Assembly: GCA_964017195.1 (NCBI GenBank) | Contig: OZ024891.1 | Span: 11,524,458-11,588,457 of the forward strand | Reading direction: 5' to 3' | Origin: Siderastrea radians | Lineage: Eukaryota > Cnidaria > Anthozoa > Scleractinia > Rhizangiidae | DNA length: 64,000 nucleotides | In this document: piece by piece, positions 9,717 through 18,340 of the stretch | Numbering within the stretch: the first letter of the stretch is position 1 | How the letters are laid out: each line of letters begins with the position of its first letter | Translations under genes and position numbers: made by a program | The notes under the pieces: model-generated | What the model was told of the DNA's origin: nothing | The model's database searches: none | What the model saw: the letters and a program-made list of their open reading frames with translations, nothing else

Positions 9717-11344
9717 TTATGGTACTCTATATTTAATCAACATTAAGAATTTTTCTTTTTTGAAATTTGAAGAATGCAATTGCACCATTAAAATGCCATT
9801 TGGTAGTTCTAAATTAATATCTATTGTTTGTTTTTGAGTTGATTGTGTTGAATTGAAAGTTTTTGGAGGGCCACTTTTAAATATTTTTAAAGGAATACGT
9901 GGAAATGGGCCTCTGATTTTTTATATAATACTGTTATATTTAATATATAGCTTTTTTCTGGAAGGAGTACATTAGAATTACCATTTATTGAAAAAAATGT
10001 TTCACCATTTTTCGTATCTAAACTCCCATATAAATAATGAACGGAACCACGCAAACGATGTCCGTTTAAAGATAAATCTGTTTCCATCACCAATTTTCCA
10101 TTCTCAATTACAAAAGCGGTGTCATAGACACTTGGGTCAACGTTTGAAATTGTTTCTTTTACACCATAAACAATAAGATGTCCAATTGTTAAAAGTGATG
10201 GAAAAGTAACTGTACCGTGTAGATCGAAATAAATAAATTGTGGAGGTGAGCTACCCCATCGGTGAAAATTGATAACTGTTTTCGTGTACTTCTCGAATGT
10301 TTTTGTTGCATAATTAGAAATTGAAATCGTAGTGCCTTGCACTGCCACACTCAACTCATTCATTTCCGGCGGAAACCATTCAACGACTAAAGTATAGTAT
10401 CCAACAGGAAGTTTATAAAGGTTAAAACCGAGGCGTGACTGGTACTGGTTGGGTGAGCTTTTTTCAAGCAAGAGTTTAAGTTGGTAAGCTTTTTTATTAA
10501 TTTGATGTGGAGAATTGGGAAAATCAACAATACCCAAAACCTCGATATTGTTTTCACTCGAAGATTCATCAGTGTCTTCCATCAAGTATCTGAAGGCGTC
10601 TCGTTTTTGACCCGAATTAGTAATCTGAGATTCATGAATTTTTTGAGTGACAAGATTTCTCAAAGTTGTTATTTCATTTTCCACAAAATTAACATTAACT
10701 GCGGATTTTGAGTCTCTGTAATCGGTTTGTAAGTTAATAATTTTATTGTTATTTAAATTCAAGTCTCCAGACATCCTTGTTGTGCCATCAAGTTTAAGAT
10801 ATTCTTTTTGTGTCTCACTAAGTCTTTTGTTAACAAACTCTACACTTGTGGCGTCTTTTTGGTTTGATGGAAATTTAAGATTAGTAATTGATTTATTTGC
10901 CATATCAATATCAACATTTTTATCCAATTTTTTCACAAGCTGATTATCGACATATTTTTTATTTGTTGCTTGATCTGCCTGTAATGGATCTTTTACATTG
11001 AAAATTGTATTATTATTCATATCAATATTTGCTTCCATTTTTCCGCCTTCCTTTTTTGAAAGAAAGATATTTCTCGTGTCCTGATAGTTTATTACCTTTG
11101 TCAGATCACCGTGGACAGGATAAGGGTTGCTTTTTAATCGCAAGATACTGTACTTATTTTGCATGTCAATATCAGCAGAACCGCTGACACTACCTTGAGA
11201 CCCAGGATCACCTTTATCACCTTTGTCACCTTTGTCGCCTTTGGCTCCTGTATCACCTTTTGCACCCTGTGGACCTGGAGGACCTTGACTGCCGGGTAAA
11301 ATTTTATATGATGATCTTGAAATATTATCATTAAAAATTCGCAT
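9717..11344 (-). CDS. collagen-stalk fibre-like protein, frame broken near its end
   Basis: The first 485 codons (9887-11344) are open. Residues about 19-52 are collagen-type Gly-x-y triplets (G-P-P-G-P-Q-G, G-D-K-G-D-K-G-D). After them come repeated modules of phage tail-fibre style: I-D-M-x-N-N-x-I-x-N-V/L, ATNKKYVDNQL, M-S-G-D-L-N-L-N-N-N-K-I-I-N-L. The C-terminal half is beta-rich. Such proteins form trimeric stalks with a receptor-binding tip, so a fibre or adhesin on the particle is likely. A T6 run at 9917-9922 (A6 on the coding strand) marks a frame change: the -1 frame stays open to a stop at 9717-9719 and encodes plausible further protein, so the gene is probably about 55 codons longer. 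The start follows TCTAAT (11355-11360 complement) and ATATAATATATG. Confidence 0.75.
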
Positions 11345-11372
11345 ATATTATATGATTAGATTATGATTTTAG

Positions 11373-12014
11373 TTATTGTATCTTTCCATAAAAGTTTCTT
11401 TTTATTAGTTTCTTCGGTTTGTCCACATACAGGAACGAATACGGTTTTTTAGTTGCTTTGATATATTGTTCCTTATCAACACCAAGTTCTCTAGATATTA
11501 AATTACGTTCGTTAGAGCTTGGAAATTCATACACAGAAAAATGACTGCAATTTAACCGTATATCCTTTGGTGTTCCATAGAAAGATTGACTCAGATAAAT
11601 GACTGAACAATTTTTATGTCGACCTCTTATGAAATAATCAATCAGAGGTTTCTGATTCTTTTCACATACGAAATCGTCAAAGATAACTATCGTCTGCGTT
11701 TCATTTTCCATATTTTCAACAGGTATTATTTTATCACAGCTGCAGACGAGCACATCATAGCCAACCGATTGACTGATTTCATTTAAATTCTTTATCATAT
11801 CCTGGTATTTATCCTGTTCCAAGTTTTTAGCGTACAAATGAATCTGATCATAATAGACCAAAGGCTTCATCAACATATGATAAAGCAGATTAGTTTTCCC
11901 AGATCCTGAACCACCACAAATCAACATTCGGAATGTGTCATTCGGCATATATTCATACAACTGTTTGTAACTGTTCTTTTTATTATTGTTACTGTCATAA
12001 TTTGGTATTTCCAT
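11373..12014 (-). CDS. packaging ATPase, FtsK/HerA (A32-like) type
   Basis: The 213-residue protein has a Walker A at 34-41 (GGSGSGKT), a Walker B at about 108-114 (T-I-V-I-F-D-D) and a downstream Y-L-S-Q-S-F...P-K-D-I-R-L-N segment with the sensor glutamine. These are the marks of the genome-packaging ATPase shared by Polintons, poxviruses (A32), giant viruses and virophages; it would drive the linear DNA into the capsid. Length is normal for the family, and the frame appears intact. It is divergently transcribed from the gene at 12101 across an 86-bp spacer that carries TCTA signals for both directions. Confidence 0.92.
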   Translation of the reverse strand: MEIPNYDSNNNKKNSYKQLYEYMPNDTFRMLICGGSGSGKTNLLYHMLMKPLVYYDQIHLYAKNLEQDKYQDMIKNLNEISQSVGYDVLVCSCDKIIPVENMENETQTIVIFDDFVCEKNQKPLIDYFIRGRHKNCSVIYLSQSFYGTPKDIRLNCSHFSVYEFPSSNERNLISRELGVDKEQYIKATKKPYSFLYVDKPKKLIKRNFYGKIQ

Positions 12015-12100
12015 ATATAATATATTAGATAACTTGAGATAAGTTGAGATAAGTTGAGATAAGTTTTATCTAAGCAATATATATTAGGGACATTGAAAGA
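12015..12100. promoter_or_regulatory. bidirectional promoter with TCTAA signals and 10-bp repeats
   Basis: Leftward: TCTAAT (complement of 12024-12029) then TATATTATATATG at the ATPase start. Rightward: TCTAAG (12069-12074) then AATATATATT before the ATG at 12101. Between them sit about four tandem copies of a 10-bp unit (AAGTTGAGAT). The short spacer must serve both genes. Confidence 0.6.
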
Positions 12101-12765
12101 ATGATGAAAATATCACAGGCTAAAATTAATGCCGGTAAACAAGTCAGAAATGTCAGGAAAACTCTGAAACAAATTGAACATGGGAGACAGGATATTCAGG
12201 AGGAATTATCAGAGGTTTATAAGCCAATTGTAACAGCTCAAGAGGATGTCAAACAAACGATTGACGAGAAACAGGACAAATTAATTAAGCAATTGCAAGA
12301 AAATCAAAATAATCTTATTCAAGCTATTGAATACGATCCAACTGAAGCCTTAACATACGACGGCTCAAAATTACCTGAATTAGATTGGGATTCTGATGAA
12401 GGAGATGAAGGAGATTTGGATTCTGATGAAGGAGATGAAGGAGATTTGGATAAGCCAAGTACAAGTCAAAAGAAGGTAGGAACGTTAAATATTAATAAAG
12501 GTATAACAACTGAATATAAAAAATTATTGGAAGATAAAGGATATGAATTACCATCTGAGATATTCAATGAAAAAAAGATGTTTCTAAAATCATCGATAAA
12601 GTACAAATCAAGACAAAACGCTCTGAGGACTATATCAAAAGTCACAGCACAAAAAAAGGTGAACCGTTGAAGAATTTTAAAAAAATAGAAAAAACTACAT
12701 ATGAGCGTAATAAGAGAGAATTACCATATTTTAAAGACTATTTGAAAAGACTTGAACTTATTTAA
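12101..12765 (+). CDS. acidic coiled-coil Polinton protein, frame broken
   Basis: The first 189 codons are open. The N-terminal 90 residues are charged and helical (likely coiled coil). Then comes an acidic linker with a 10-residue direct duplication (D-S-D-E-G-D-E-G-D-L twice, from a 30-bp duplication near 12391-12450), followed by a basic region. At the A7 run near 12570-12576 the conserved-looking reading moves to the -1 frame, which stays open to a stop at 12763-12765. That tail is lysine-rich and reads like protein, while the annotated frame ends early at 12670. I do not recognise a family with certainty; its place between the ATPase and capsid genes suggests a virion or assembly role. 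Confidence 0.6.
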
Positions 12766-12780
12766 ATATCTCCTAAATAT

Positions 12781-13266
12781 ATGGAAGGAACCGGTTACAC
12801 ACAACAAAAACGGAATGCTTACAAAATATCATCTGGTGGTAAATATGCTAATCTGATGATCGATATTCCAAAATTAATGGGACAATTGCATTTAGTAGCA
12901 AAGAAGGATGGTGAAAAAGTACTTGATAAAAAGGTTGATTTTGACACTCTTGATTTGTTGACAAAGAGATTCAACAGCAAAAAGAAGTATAGTGACCTGT
13001 CAAAGATGGTTTTCAATCAATTGAATCAACTCAGTGAGATACCTATCCACAGAACTTCTAAAAAATTCTCTAAATTAGGATCTGGTGTTGTTTATTATAA
13101 CGATGTTAATGATCTCATCGATCGGATGGAGCTTCTTGGAGGTAGTATATTAGCAGGTAACGACGGTGCAAAGAGTGAAATGTCCGAGATAGCGCATAAA
13201 TTGTTTCAACTTGGTATAATTGATAATGGAAAGCTAAATGATCTCTTACAAGCTTATGTCATCTAA
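12781..13266 (+). CDS. conserved Polinton protein of unknown function
   Basis: The 161-residue protein opens with a basic Q-K-R-N-A-Y-K-I-S segment and continues with K-V-D-F-D-T-L-D-L-L-T-K-R-F-N, E-I-P-I-H-R-T-S-K-K-F and G-S-G-V-V-Y-Y motifs and a final L-G-G-S-I-L-A-G-N. I recognise this pattern as recurring in animal Polintons next to capsid genes, but no biochemical role is known to me. It starts 16 bases after the previous gene's alternative stop, in a CTCCTAAATATATG context, a degraded version of the shared start signal. Probably a virion component (inference from position). Confidence 0.65.
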   Translation: MEGTGYTQQKRNAYKISSGGKYANLMIDIPKLMGQLHLVAKKDGEKVLDKKVDFDTLDLLTKRFNSKKKYSDLSKMVFNQLNQLSEIPIHRTSKKFSKLGSGVVYYNDVNDLIDRMELLGGSILAGNDGAKSEMSEIAHKLFQLGIIDNGKLNDLLQAYVI

Positions 13267-13284
13267 TCTAATCTAAATATATAT

Positions 13285-14049
13285 ATGCAAGAACGAGCAA
13301 TTAATATTTCTTCAATTAACAGGCAAAAAATAGGACGATCTCGTCCAGAGGATTTTACAATCAAATTTGACCCCGTCATGCATCTGGATACTGAGATGCA
13401 TCATGAATTAGCAGTAGATCGAGTATCAATGACGTACTCATGGCATAACATCAATGCTGAATACGGAAACAATTCAATTAAATATTCGAAAGATAATGGA
13501 ACTGGTTGGAAAACTATCAATTTTGTTGACGGTATGTATTCTTACGACGATCTCAGCGAATTTATAAATCAGGTTATTACAGATAACGGTGATCAACCGA
13601 GTAATAATCAAGTTGGGGTGAAGATTTATTTTGTCTTGTCAAGTTATCGGGTTGTTGTTCAACTTGGTAGTCAGTGGAGATTAGATATACGGAATTCAAA
13701 TTTTGGTGATTTAATTGGATTCGAACCTAAAATTATAACAACAACAAGTTATAGCACTAAATTACCAAATATCACCAATTCTGTCGACTCTCTCCATGTC
13801 AATTGTGATGTTGTCACAGATTCCATTACAGATGGAAAATTCAGCAACACTTTAACTATAATACCAACCGACAATCTGACTAGATCCTATCCATTCACAT
13901 TTGAACCACGACGTGCGCTTTTCTCACCAGTTTCAAAAACCATAATCTCTGAAATGCGTATCACACTGACAAATTCGATAGGAAGACCGATAGATTTGAA
14001 TGGTATCGATTGGCACATGAGTTTGATCCTACGATCCAGTTTTATCTAA
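13285..14049 (+). CDS. minor capsid protein (penton-like, single jelly roll)
   Basis: The 254-residue protein is beta-rich. An N-terminal R-P-E-D-F-T-I-K-F segment, a central strand-rich body and a C-terminal R-I-T-L-T-N-S-I-G-R-P-I-D-L-N-G pattern resemble the penton proteins of Polintons and virophages, which close the fivefold vertices of the particle. It sits directly before the small basic protein and the major capsid gene, the usual order. Three TCTAA copies (13262, 13267, 13272) and TATATATATG precede the start. Its stop codon is part of the TCTAAT signal of the next gene. Confidence 0.75.
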   Translation: MQERAINISSINRQKIGRSRPEDFTIKFDPVMHLDTEMHHELAVDRVSMTYSWHNINAEYGNNSIKYSKDNGTGWKTINFVDGMYSYDDLSEFINQVITDNGDQPSNNQVGVKIYFVLSSYRVVVQLGSQWRLDIRNSNFGDLIGFEPKIITTTSYSTKLPNITNSVDSLHVNCDVVTDSITDGKFSNTLTIIPTDNLTRSYPFTFEPRRALFSPVSKTIISEMRITLTNSIGRPIDLNGIDWHMSLILRSSFI

Positions 14050-14060
14050 TATATTGATAT

Positions 14061-14432
14061 ATGGCACGCCAAAGTGAATTAAAGAGAAGATATGATCAAG
14101 AATTAGGCAGATATGTAAAAAAGCATATTCATACTGGAGAAATACATGGTGAAGGATTGATGGATATTTTCAAATCAGTTGGAAGCAAACTATTTGGTAA
14201 AACAGCTAAGGAAATAGCTAAAAAAGCAGCTACCACCGCAGCAACAAAAGCAGCAACAAAAACAGGGGAGCATCTTGGTAATAAAGCAGGTGATAGAATC
14301 ATTCAATTACTAAGCAAGAAACAACCACAGCAACAAACTATTAGTAAAGCCGCTGAAAGACCATTGACTGATTTCGAAGTTGCTCAGAGAGTCAATCAAC
14401 TAATTTCAGGAGGTAAAATCAGGAAGATGTAA
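14061..14432 (+). CDS. small basic virion-type protein with amphipathic helix
   Basis: The 123-residue protein has a basic N-terminus, then G-E-G-L-M-D-I-F-K-S-V-G-S-K-L-F-G (residues 31-47) and an Ala/Lys-rich helix (about 50-82), and a Gln-rich tail. A glycine-flanked amphipathic helix like this resembles the membrane-active or core peptides (pVI/pX-like) described for adenoviruses and adintoviruses. Position between minor and major capsid genes supports a virion role. The assignment rests on composition and context, not on a diagnostic motif. Confidence 0.5.
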   Translation: MARQSELKRRYDQELGRYVKKHIHTGEIHGEGLMDIFKSVGSKLFGKTAKEIAKKAATTAATKAATKTGEHLGNKAGDRIIQLLSKKQPQQQTISKAAERPLTDFEVAQRVNQLISGGKIRKM

Positions 14433-14457
14433 AATTATCTAATCTAATGATATATAT

Positions 14458-15818
14458 ATGGAATCTTTTAGAAACCCTAAACTTGTAGAGAGGTTTGAAG
14501 ATGTTATTTTCGAGCTAGAAACACCACTGAATACAGTAGTTGCAAACACTCGTTCTCAAAAGAAAGACGGATATCGTTTCGTTGTCGATAATAGTGGAGA
14601 AGTGACTCCTTTTGACTGGTATAATGCACGTCTCGGAATTAGTTTCAAAGTGAACAAACTAGCAGATGGTGCCAACATAGCTCCCAATGATCATAACGGC
14701 ATCGTAAATTCAATTCATAGTTTCATCAAGAATTTTGATGTCAAGATGAATGGGAAGAAAGTGTACGATTGCAACGATGCCAATCACTGTGTTAATATCA
14801 AATCCCTACTAGAATATTCTCCTGGTTACGCACAATCGACTGCGACCAACGAGTTTTTTCATCTAGATACTTCAAGGAATGCAGATGCAGCGAAATATAC
14901 AAAGAGAATTGTAACTCACAGACGAAATGCTGCTAATAATGCTGATGATGCAGGACCAATGTTGATGGATGAAAATCCCAATTATAACAAAGGATTTGCT
15001 GAAAGGAAACTGCTTCTGGGTACGTCTAGTGTAGTCACAAGAGAATTACCTCTTAATAGATATTCGTATTTTGAAGCTCTTGAAAGAAATCTACTACCAT
15101 CAGGTCGATTGGAATTGAACATTGAATTTGATTCTGATGCTAATTTGATCTGGCAGGCAGCTGATAATTGTAGAGTCGTGCTGACAAAGCTGCAACTGAT
15201 CGTACCACGAATCACATTTAACAGTGAAGGACAAAGCCTATATATGAGTAAATTTCTGAAACCGTACAAATGGGTATACCTTCGCGAAAACATTGAGAGG
15301 AGTAATTCAACAACTCAACGAGCAGGTCATTTCAAAATATCATCAGGCATTTCGAAGCCTAGGCATGTGTTTGTTTTCATAATTAATGATGCAGATATTG
15401 ATGTACAGACGAGTAATCCGTTTCTATATAACACCTTCTCATTTAGTACAGATCCTAGAACCCTTCAGAATTGTTATCTTGAAGTCGGTAATGGCCAGGA
15501 GTATCCCGAGATTCATTATACCCCATCAACAGACCTGAGTCGTGTATACAGAGATGTTTTGAAATACGTTCACAAGAACTCTGAATATAGTGAGGGATCA
15601 CTTCTTAATATCAGTAATTTTCAAACACTGTTTCCATTTCTGTATTTTGATCTCACGAAACGTAACAGAAAGCAGACATTCGAGACGGTACAACAAAACT
15701 AACTTTCCGTTATGAGCTTTCAGGGACAACAGCTACAGCTTACAGTGTATATGCTCTAACTTTGTATGAACAGGAAGCTGAACTCATTCAACAGAACGGA
15801 AAACTGCTTTTCCGATAA
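14458..15818 (+). CDS. major capsid protein (double jelly roll), frame broken near the C-terminus
   Basis: The 414-codon frame 14458-15702 has the features of the Polinton major capsid protein: an N-terminal F-D-W-Y-N-A-R-L strand, a charged central loop, L-P-L-N-R-Y-S-Y-F-E-A-L, L-T-K-L-Q-L-I-V-P and a late F-L-Y-F-D-L. It would form the trimeric hexon-like capsomer. The annotated stop at 15700-15702 is premature: from about 15670 the -1 frame continues with further jelly-roll-type sequence (S-G-T-T-A-T, Y-A-L-T-L-Y) to a stop at 15816-15818, the expected end of the family. The break lies at a short A run near 15668-15672. The start has two TCTAA copies (14438, 14443) and TATATATATG. Confidence 0.88.
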
Positions 15819-15878
15819 ATGGAATAATTTTTATCAATTAACAAAACCATTTAATCTAACATATATCATATACAAGAT

Positions 15879-16661
15879 ATGTCATATGTTAAATATGGAG
15901 TAAAATTATCTGCTGGACAGAAAGAAAAACTAGCAAAAGCTTTGTCAAATAAATCAGCGATAACGATACGATTGACAAAAAGTGATTTGACTGGTCATGA
16001 TGAATTAATGCTTACTAGAACACAATTGAAACGTATACAAAAAGCTATGAAAAATAAAACTGGAGTTGATTTAAAAATTAGTAAAACTCAGATCAGACAT
16101 CTCGTACAGGAGGGAGGTTCTCTATGGAGTTCATTATTGACACTTGGTGCGAAAGCTCTTCCTTATGCAACAAAGGCTGCTACGAAAGCTTTACCTGCTT
16201 TAGCTACTGGTGCTTTGTCTGGTTTGGCATCATTGGGTGTTGACAAGATATTTGGAAAGGGACAATCAGGTGGTTTTTTGATTCCACAAGACAAAATCAA
16301 TCAACTGATAAAGCATAAGGATCTATTGGCTTCTATCGGTGTTCCTCTGTTGTTGAATGCTTTAACAGGAAAGGGATTACAAGTTGACAGAAGACGATCA
16401 AGACGATCAGCTAACGTTTATGCACCAAAAACAGGGCAGCCCGGAAGGGGATTGCAGGTTGACAAACATGGATTAAGAGGATCTGTTCCTATCTATGTCC
16501 CATCGCATTATACATCACCTCCATTTATTGGTTCATGGAAAAATCCAGTTGGTATGGGTGTTAAACCAAAAAAAAAGAACAACAAAAAAAAGGGCAACGG
16601 GCTACTTCTAGGAAAAAACAGTCCATTCAAGGGAATCCCGTTGCTAGGAGCACTTCTGTAA
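15879..16661 (+). CDS. membrane-active virion protein precursor (pVI/pX-like)
   Basis: The 260-residue protein has a conserved-looking N-terminus (K-L-S-A-G-Q-K-E-K-L-A-K-A-L, I-T-I-R-L-T-K-S-D-L, L-T-R-T-Q-L-K-R-I-Q-K) and a Gly/Ala/Leu-rich hydrophobic region (about 84-130, E-G-G-S-L-W...G-K-G). A lysine-rich tail ends L-G-K-N-S-P-F-K-G-I-P-L-L-G. Residues about 168-215 hold a module repeated twice (G-L-Q-V-D then S-A-N-V-Y-A-P / S-V-P-I-Y-V-P). Glycine-glycine sites and a position just before the protease gene suggest it is cleaved during maturation, like adenovirus pVI/pX (inference). TCTAAC and ATATATCATAT precede the start. Its tail carries long A runs over which the protease frame opens in -1. 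Confidence 0.6.
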   Translation: MSYVKYGVKLSAGQKEKLAKALSNKSAITIRLTKSDLTGHDELMLTRTQLKRIQKAMKNKTGVDLKISKTQIRHLVQEGGSLWSSLLTLGAKALPYATKAATKALPALATGALSGLASLGVDKIFGKGQSGGFLIPQDKINQLIKHKDLLASIGVPLLLNALTGKGLQVDRRRSRRSANVYAPKTGQPGRGLQVDKHGLRGSVPIYVPSHYTSPPFIGSWKNPVGMGVKPKKKNNKKKGNGLLLGKNSPFKGIPLLGALL

Positions 16662-16678
16662 AATTTGTAAACAAACCA

Positions 16679-17371
16679 TTGAGTAATTATGATCTGTTGA
16701 ATTGGGTCAAAAAACTGGGAATAAAACATTTCAGAGGTGTTTATAGTAGAGATGCATTACCAACAAAAATATTAACAAATGAAGTTGGAATAATCAATTT
16801 GGATTCACAAATAGGTCCTGGAACACACTGGGTAGCATATAGAAACGGTAAAAATAGATCTGAATACTTTGATAGTTTCGGGTTAATAATGCCAAATGAA
16901 GTGTTGAAATATTTAATGACAAGTGGAAAACAAATATTTTATTCAGGAGATGAGATCCAAGAACGTGATAGTATTTTATGTGGATATTGGGCATTGTACT
17001 ATTTATCGGAAAGACAAAAGGGTGTCCCTATGCTTAACGTCATACATAATGCAAATTTCGATATGAATGATCGCACAGTTAATCATCGTTTTATAATTAA
17101 TTATTTTAAAAATCAGCATGGTGGTGAAAACCCGTTTAGTAAACCACTTGAAGCATCAAAATGGGCTGAGAAAATAGTCAGGAAAGTAATTCCATCAACC
17201 AACCATGTATTTGATCGATATTGGAGTGGTGATATTTTGAAAGGTGCTTTCGATAATAAAACTGGTATAACAAGCAAGACATTCTGGACTAAACCAAAGA
17301 AGGGTACTGTCATGCGTTTGGTGAAAAATCCAAAAACTGGCAAATATGAAAACGTATATATTGAACCTTAA
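16679..17371 (+). CDS. adenain-like cysteine protease
   Basis: Numbering from the codon at 16679, the catalytic set is visible: His50 in G-P-G-T-H-W-V, Asp65 in Y-F-D-S-F-G, Gln94 in I-Q-E-R and Cys101 in L-C-G-Y-W. This is the adenovirus-type maturation protease (C5 family), which cleaves capsid precursors. The C-terminal 85 residues beyond the usual core are basic and unassigned. The start is odd: there is no in-frame ATG before the catalytic histidine. The frame is open back to 16565, inside the tail of the previous gene, and 16679 is TTG. Either a non-AUG start is used, the protease is reached by -1 frameshifting on the A-rich stretch in the previous gene (a slippery A-AAA-AAG lies at about 16584-16591), or the start codon is lost. 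Confidence 0.88.
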   Translation: MSNYDLLNWVKKLGIKHFRGVYSRDALPTKILTNEVGIINLDSQIGPGTHWVAYRNGKNRSEYFDSFGLIMPNEVLKYLMTSGKQIFYSGDEIQERDSILCGYWALYYLSERQKGVPMLNVIHNANFDMNDRTVNHRFIINYFKNQHGGENPFSKPLEASKWAEKIVRKVIPSTNHVFDRYWSGDILKGAFDNKTGITSKTFWTKPKKGTVMRLVKNPKTGKYENVYIEP

Positions 17372-17372
17372 T

Positions 17373-17440
17373 CTGAAACGGAACTGAAACGGTACTGAAA
17401 CGGTACTGAAACGGTACTGAAACGGAACTGAAATGGAACC
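17373..17440. repeat. 11-bp tandem repeat in intergenic spacer
   Basis: Six near-identical copies of CTGAAACGGTA (variants GAA/GTA) stand between the protease stop and the next TCTAAT signal (17450). No coding role. Confidence 0.9.
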
Positions 17441-17465
17441 TTAATATAATCTAATCATATTATAT

Positions 17466-18340
17466 ATGAGATCATATTGTGTAAAACAGAAAAAGGTCAC
17501 AGAATGTGTACCAGGTAGCGAAAGATATGAAAATGCAAAAAATGGGAGACTTATGCTTAAATGCACTTGTGCTGAATGTGGAATCACTAAGACTAAATTT
17601 GTCAAACAGGCGGGAAACGGGCTGGCCCGTCGAAAGGGGCGGGCGTACTAGATACAGTAGCATCAACAGGTTTAGATATGTTTGTGCATCATGGTATTCC
17701 TTGGTTAGGTAAAAAGGCTGTTGAAATGGGACGATATTATGGATCAGAAGCCTTGACAAACCCAAAACTGCAGAAAAAGGCTATCGATTATGCTCTGGAT
17801 AAGTTGAATCCAATGATTCAAAATGTTGGAAGTCAAGCTCTTGATCAGTTATCAAACAAAATCAGACCGAATAGAAAGTATAAAACTGACAGAAAGGATT
17901 TGGATGGCGCTGGTGTTGATATACATAAAGCTATTCTTAAAGTGGCACCAAAAAAAGGTTTTGTAATGCCTGGGCATCGGTACACCGGTCCAGGGAACCC
18001 GCTTGAGCAGCAATTGAAATATGATCCAAATACTGGTCAATTACTTGAGATATATCAACAGCCGACAGGTAAAACAGATGCTGTAAGTATGCAGCATGAT
18101 GTTGATTACTCAGTATGTGGAAATAAACCAAAGGCTGACCAGGTTAAATGTAAAAATAAAGCAGATAGAAAAATGGTCAAATCGCTTGATGCTATCCCAT
18201 GGAAGGACAGACAATGGGGTCATACAATTGCAAGGAACACTATCGCAACTAAAGCGATATTAGGTATGGGTATAAAACAAAGGAAGACAAAAAACGGGAA
18301 AGGCCGTCGAGTGAAGAAAAAAACTGGCAAGAAAAATTAG
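17466..18340 (+). CDS. DUF5679 zinc ribbon plus phospholipase A2-like virion protein, frame broken
   Basis: 17466-17651 encodes a zinc-ribbon-like DUF5679 module: Y-C-V-K...T-E-C, C-T-C-A-E-C-G and K-T-K-F-V. One expected zinc ligand is missing (Y-C-V-K-Q where a second Cys is usual). Then 17678-18340, in the -1 frame, encodes an amphipathic region, the phospholipase A2 core and a strongly basic tail. The core shows a calcium loop Y-T-G-P-G-N and a catalytic M-Q-H-D-V-D-Y, the parvovirus-type pattern; such enzymes breach endosomal membranes during entry. The -1 frame is open upstream to the G4 run near 17636-17639, so the two parts are probably one gene broken there. Fused zinc ribbon and PLA2 proteins are known from animal Polintons. 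TCTAAT (17450) and TATATATG precede the start. Confidence 0.75.

Noticed and set aside
9640..9837. A 65-codon plus-strand frame at the end of the fibre gene
   Set aside because: It is antisense to the -1-frame C-terminal part of the fibre gene and has no start signal of the type used by the element.
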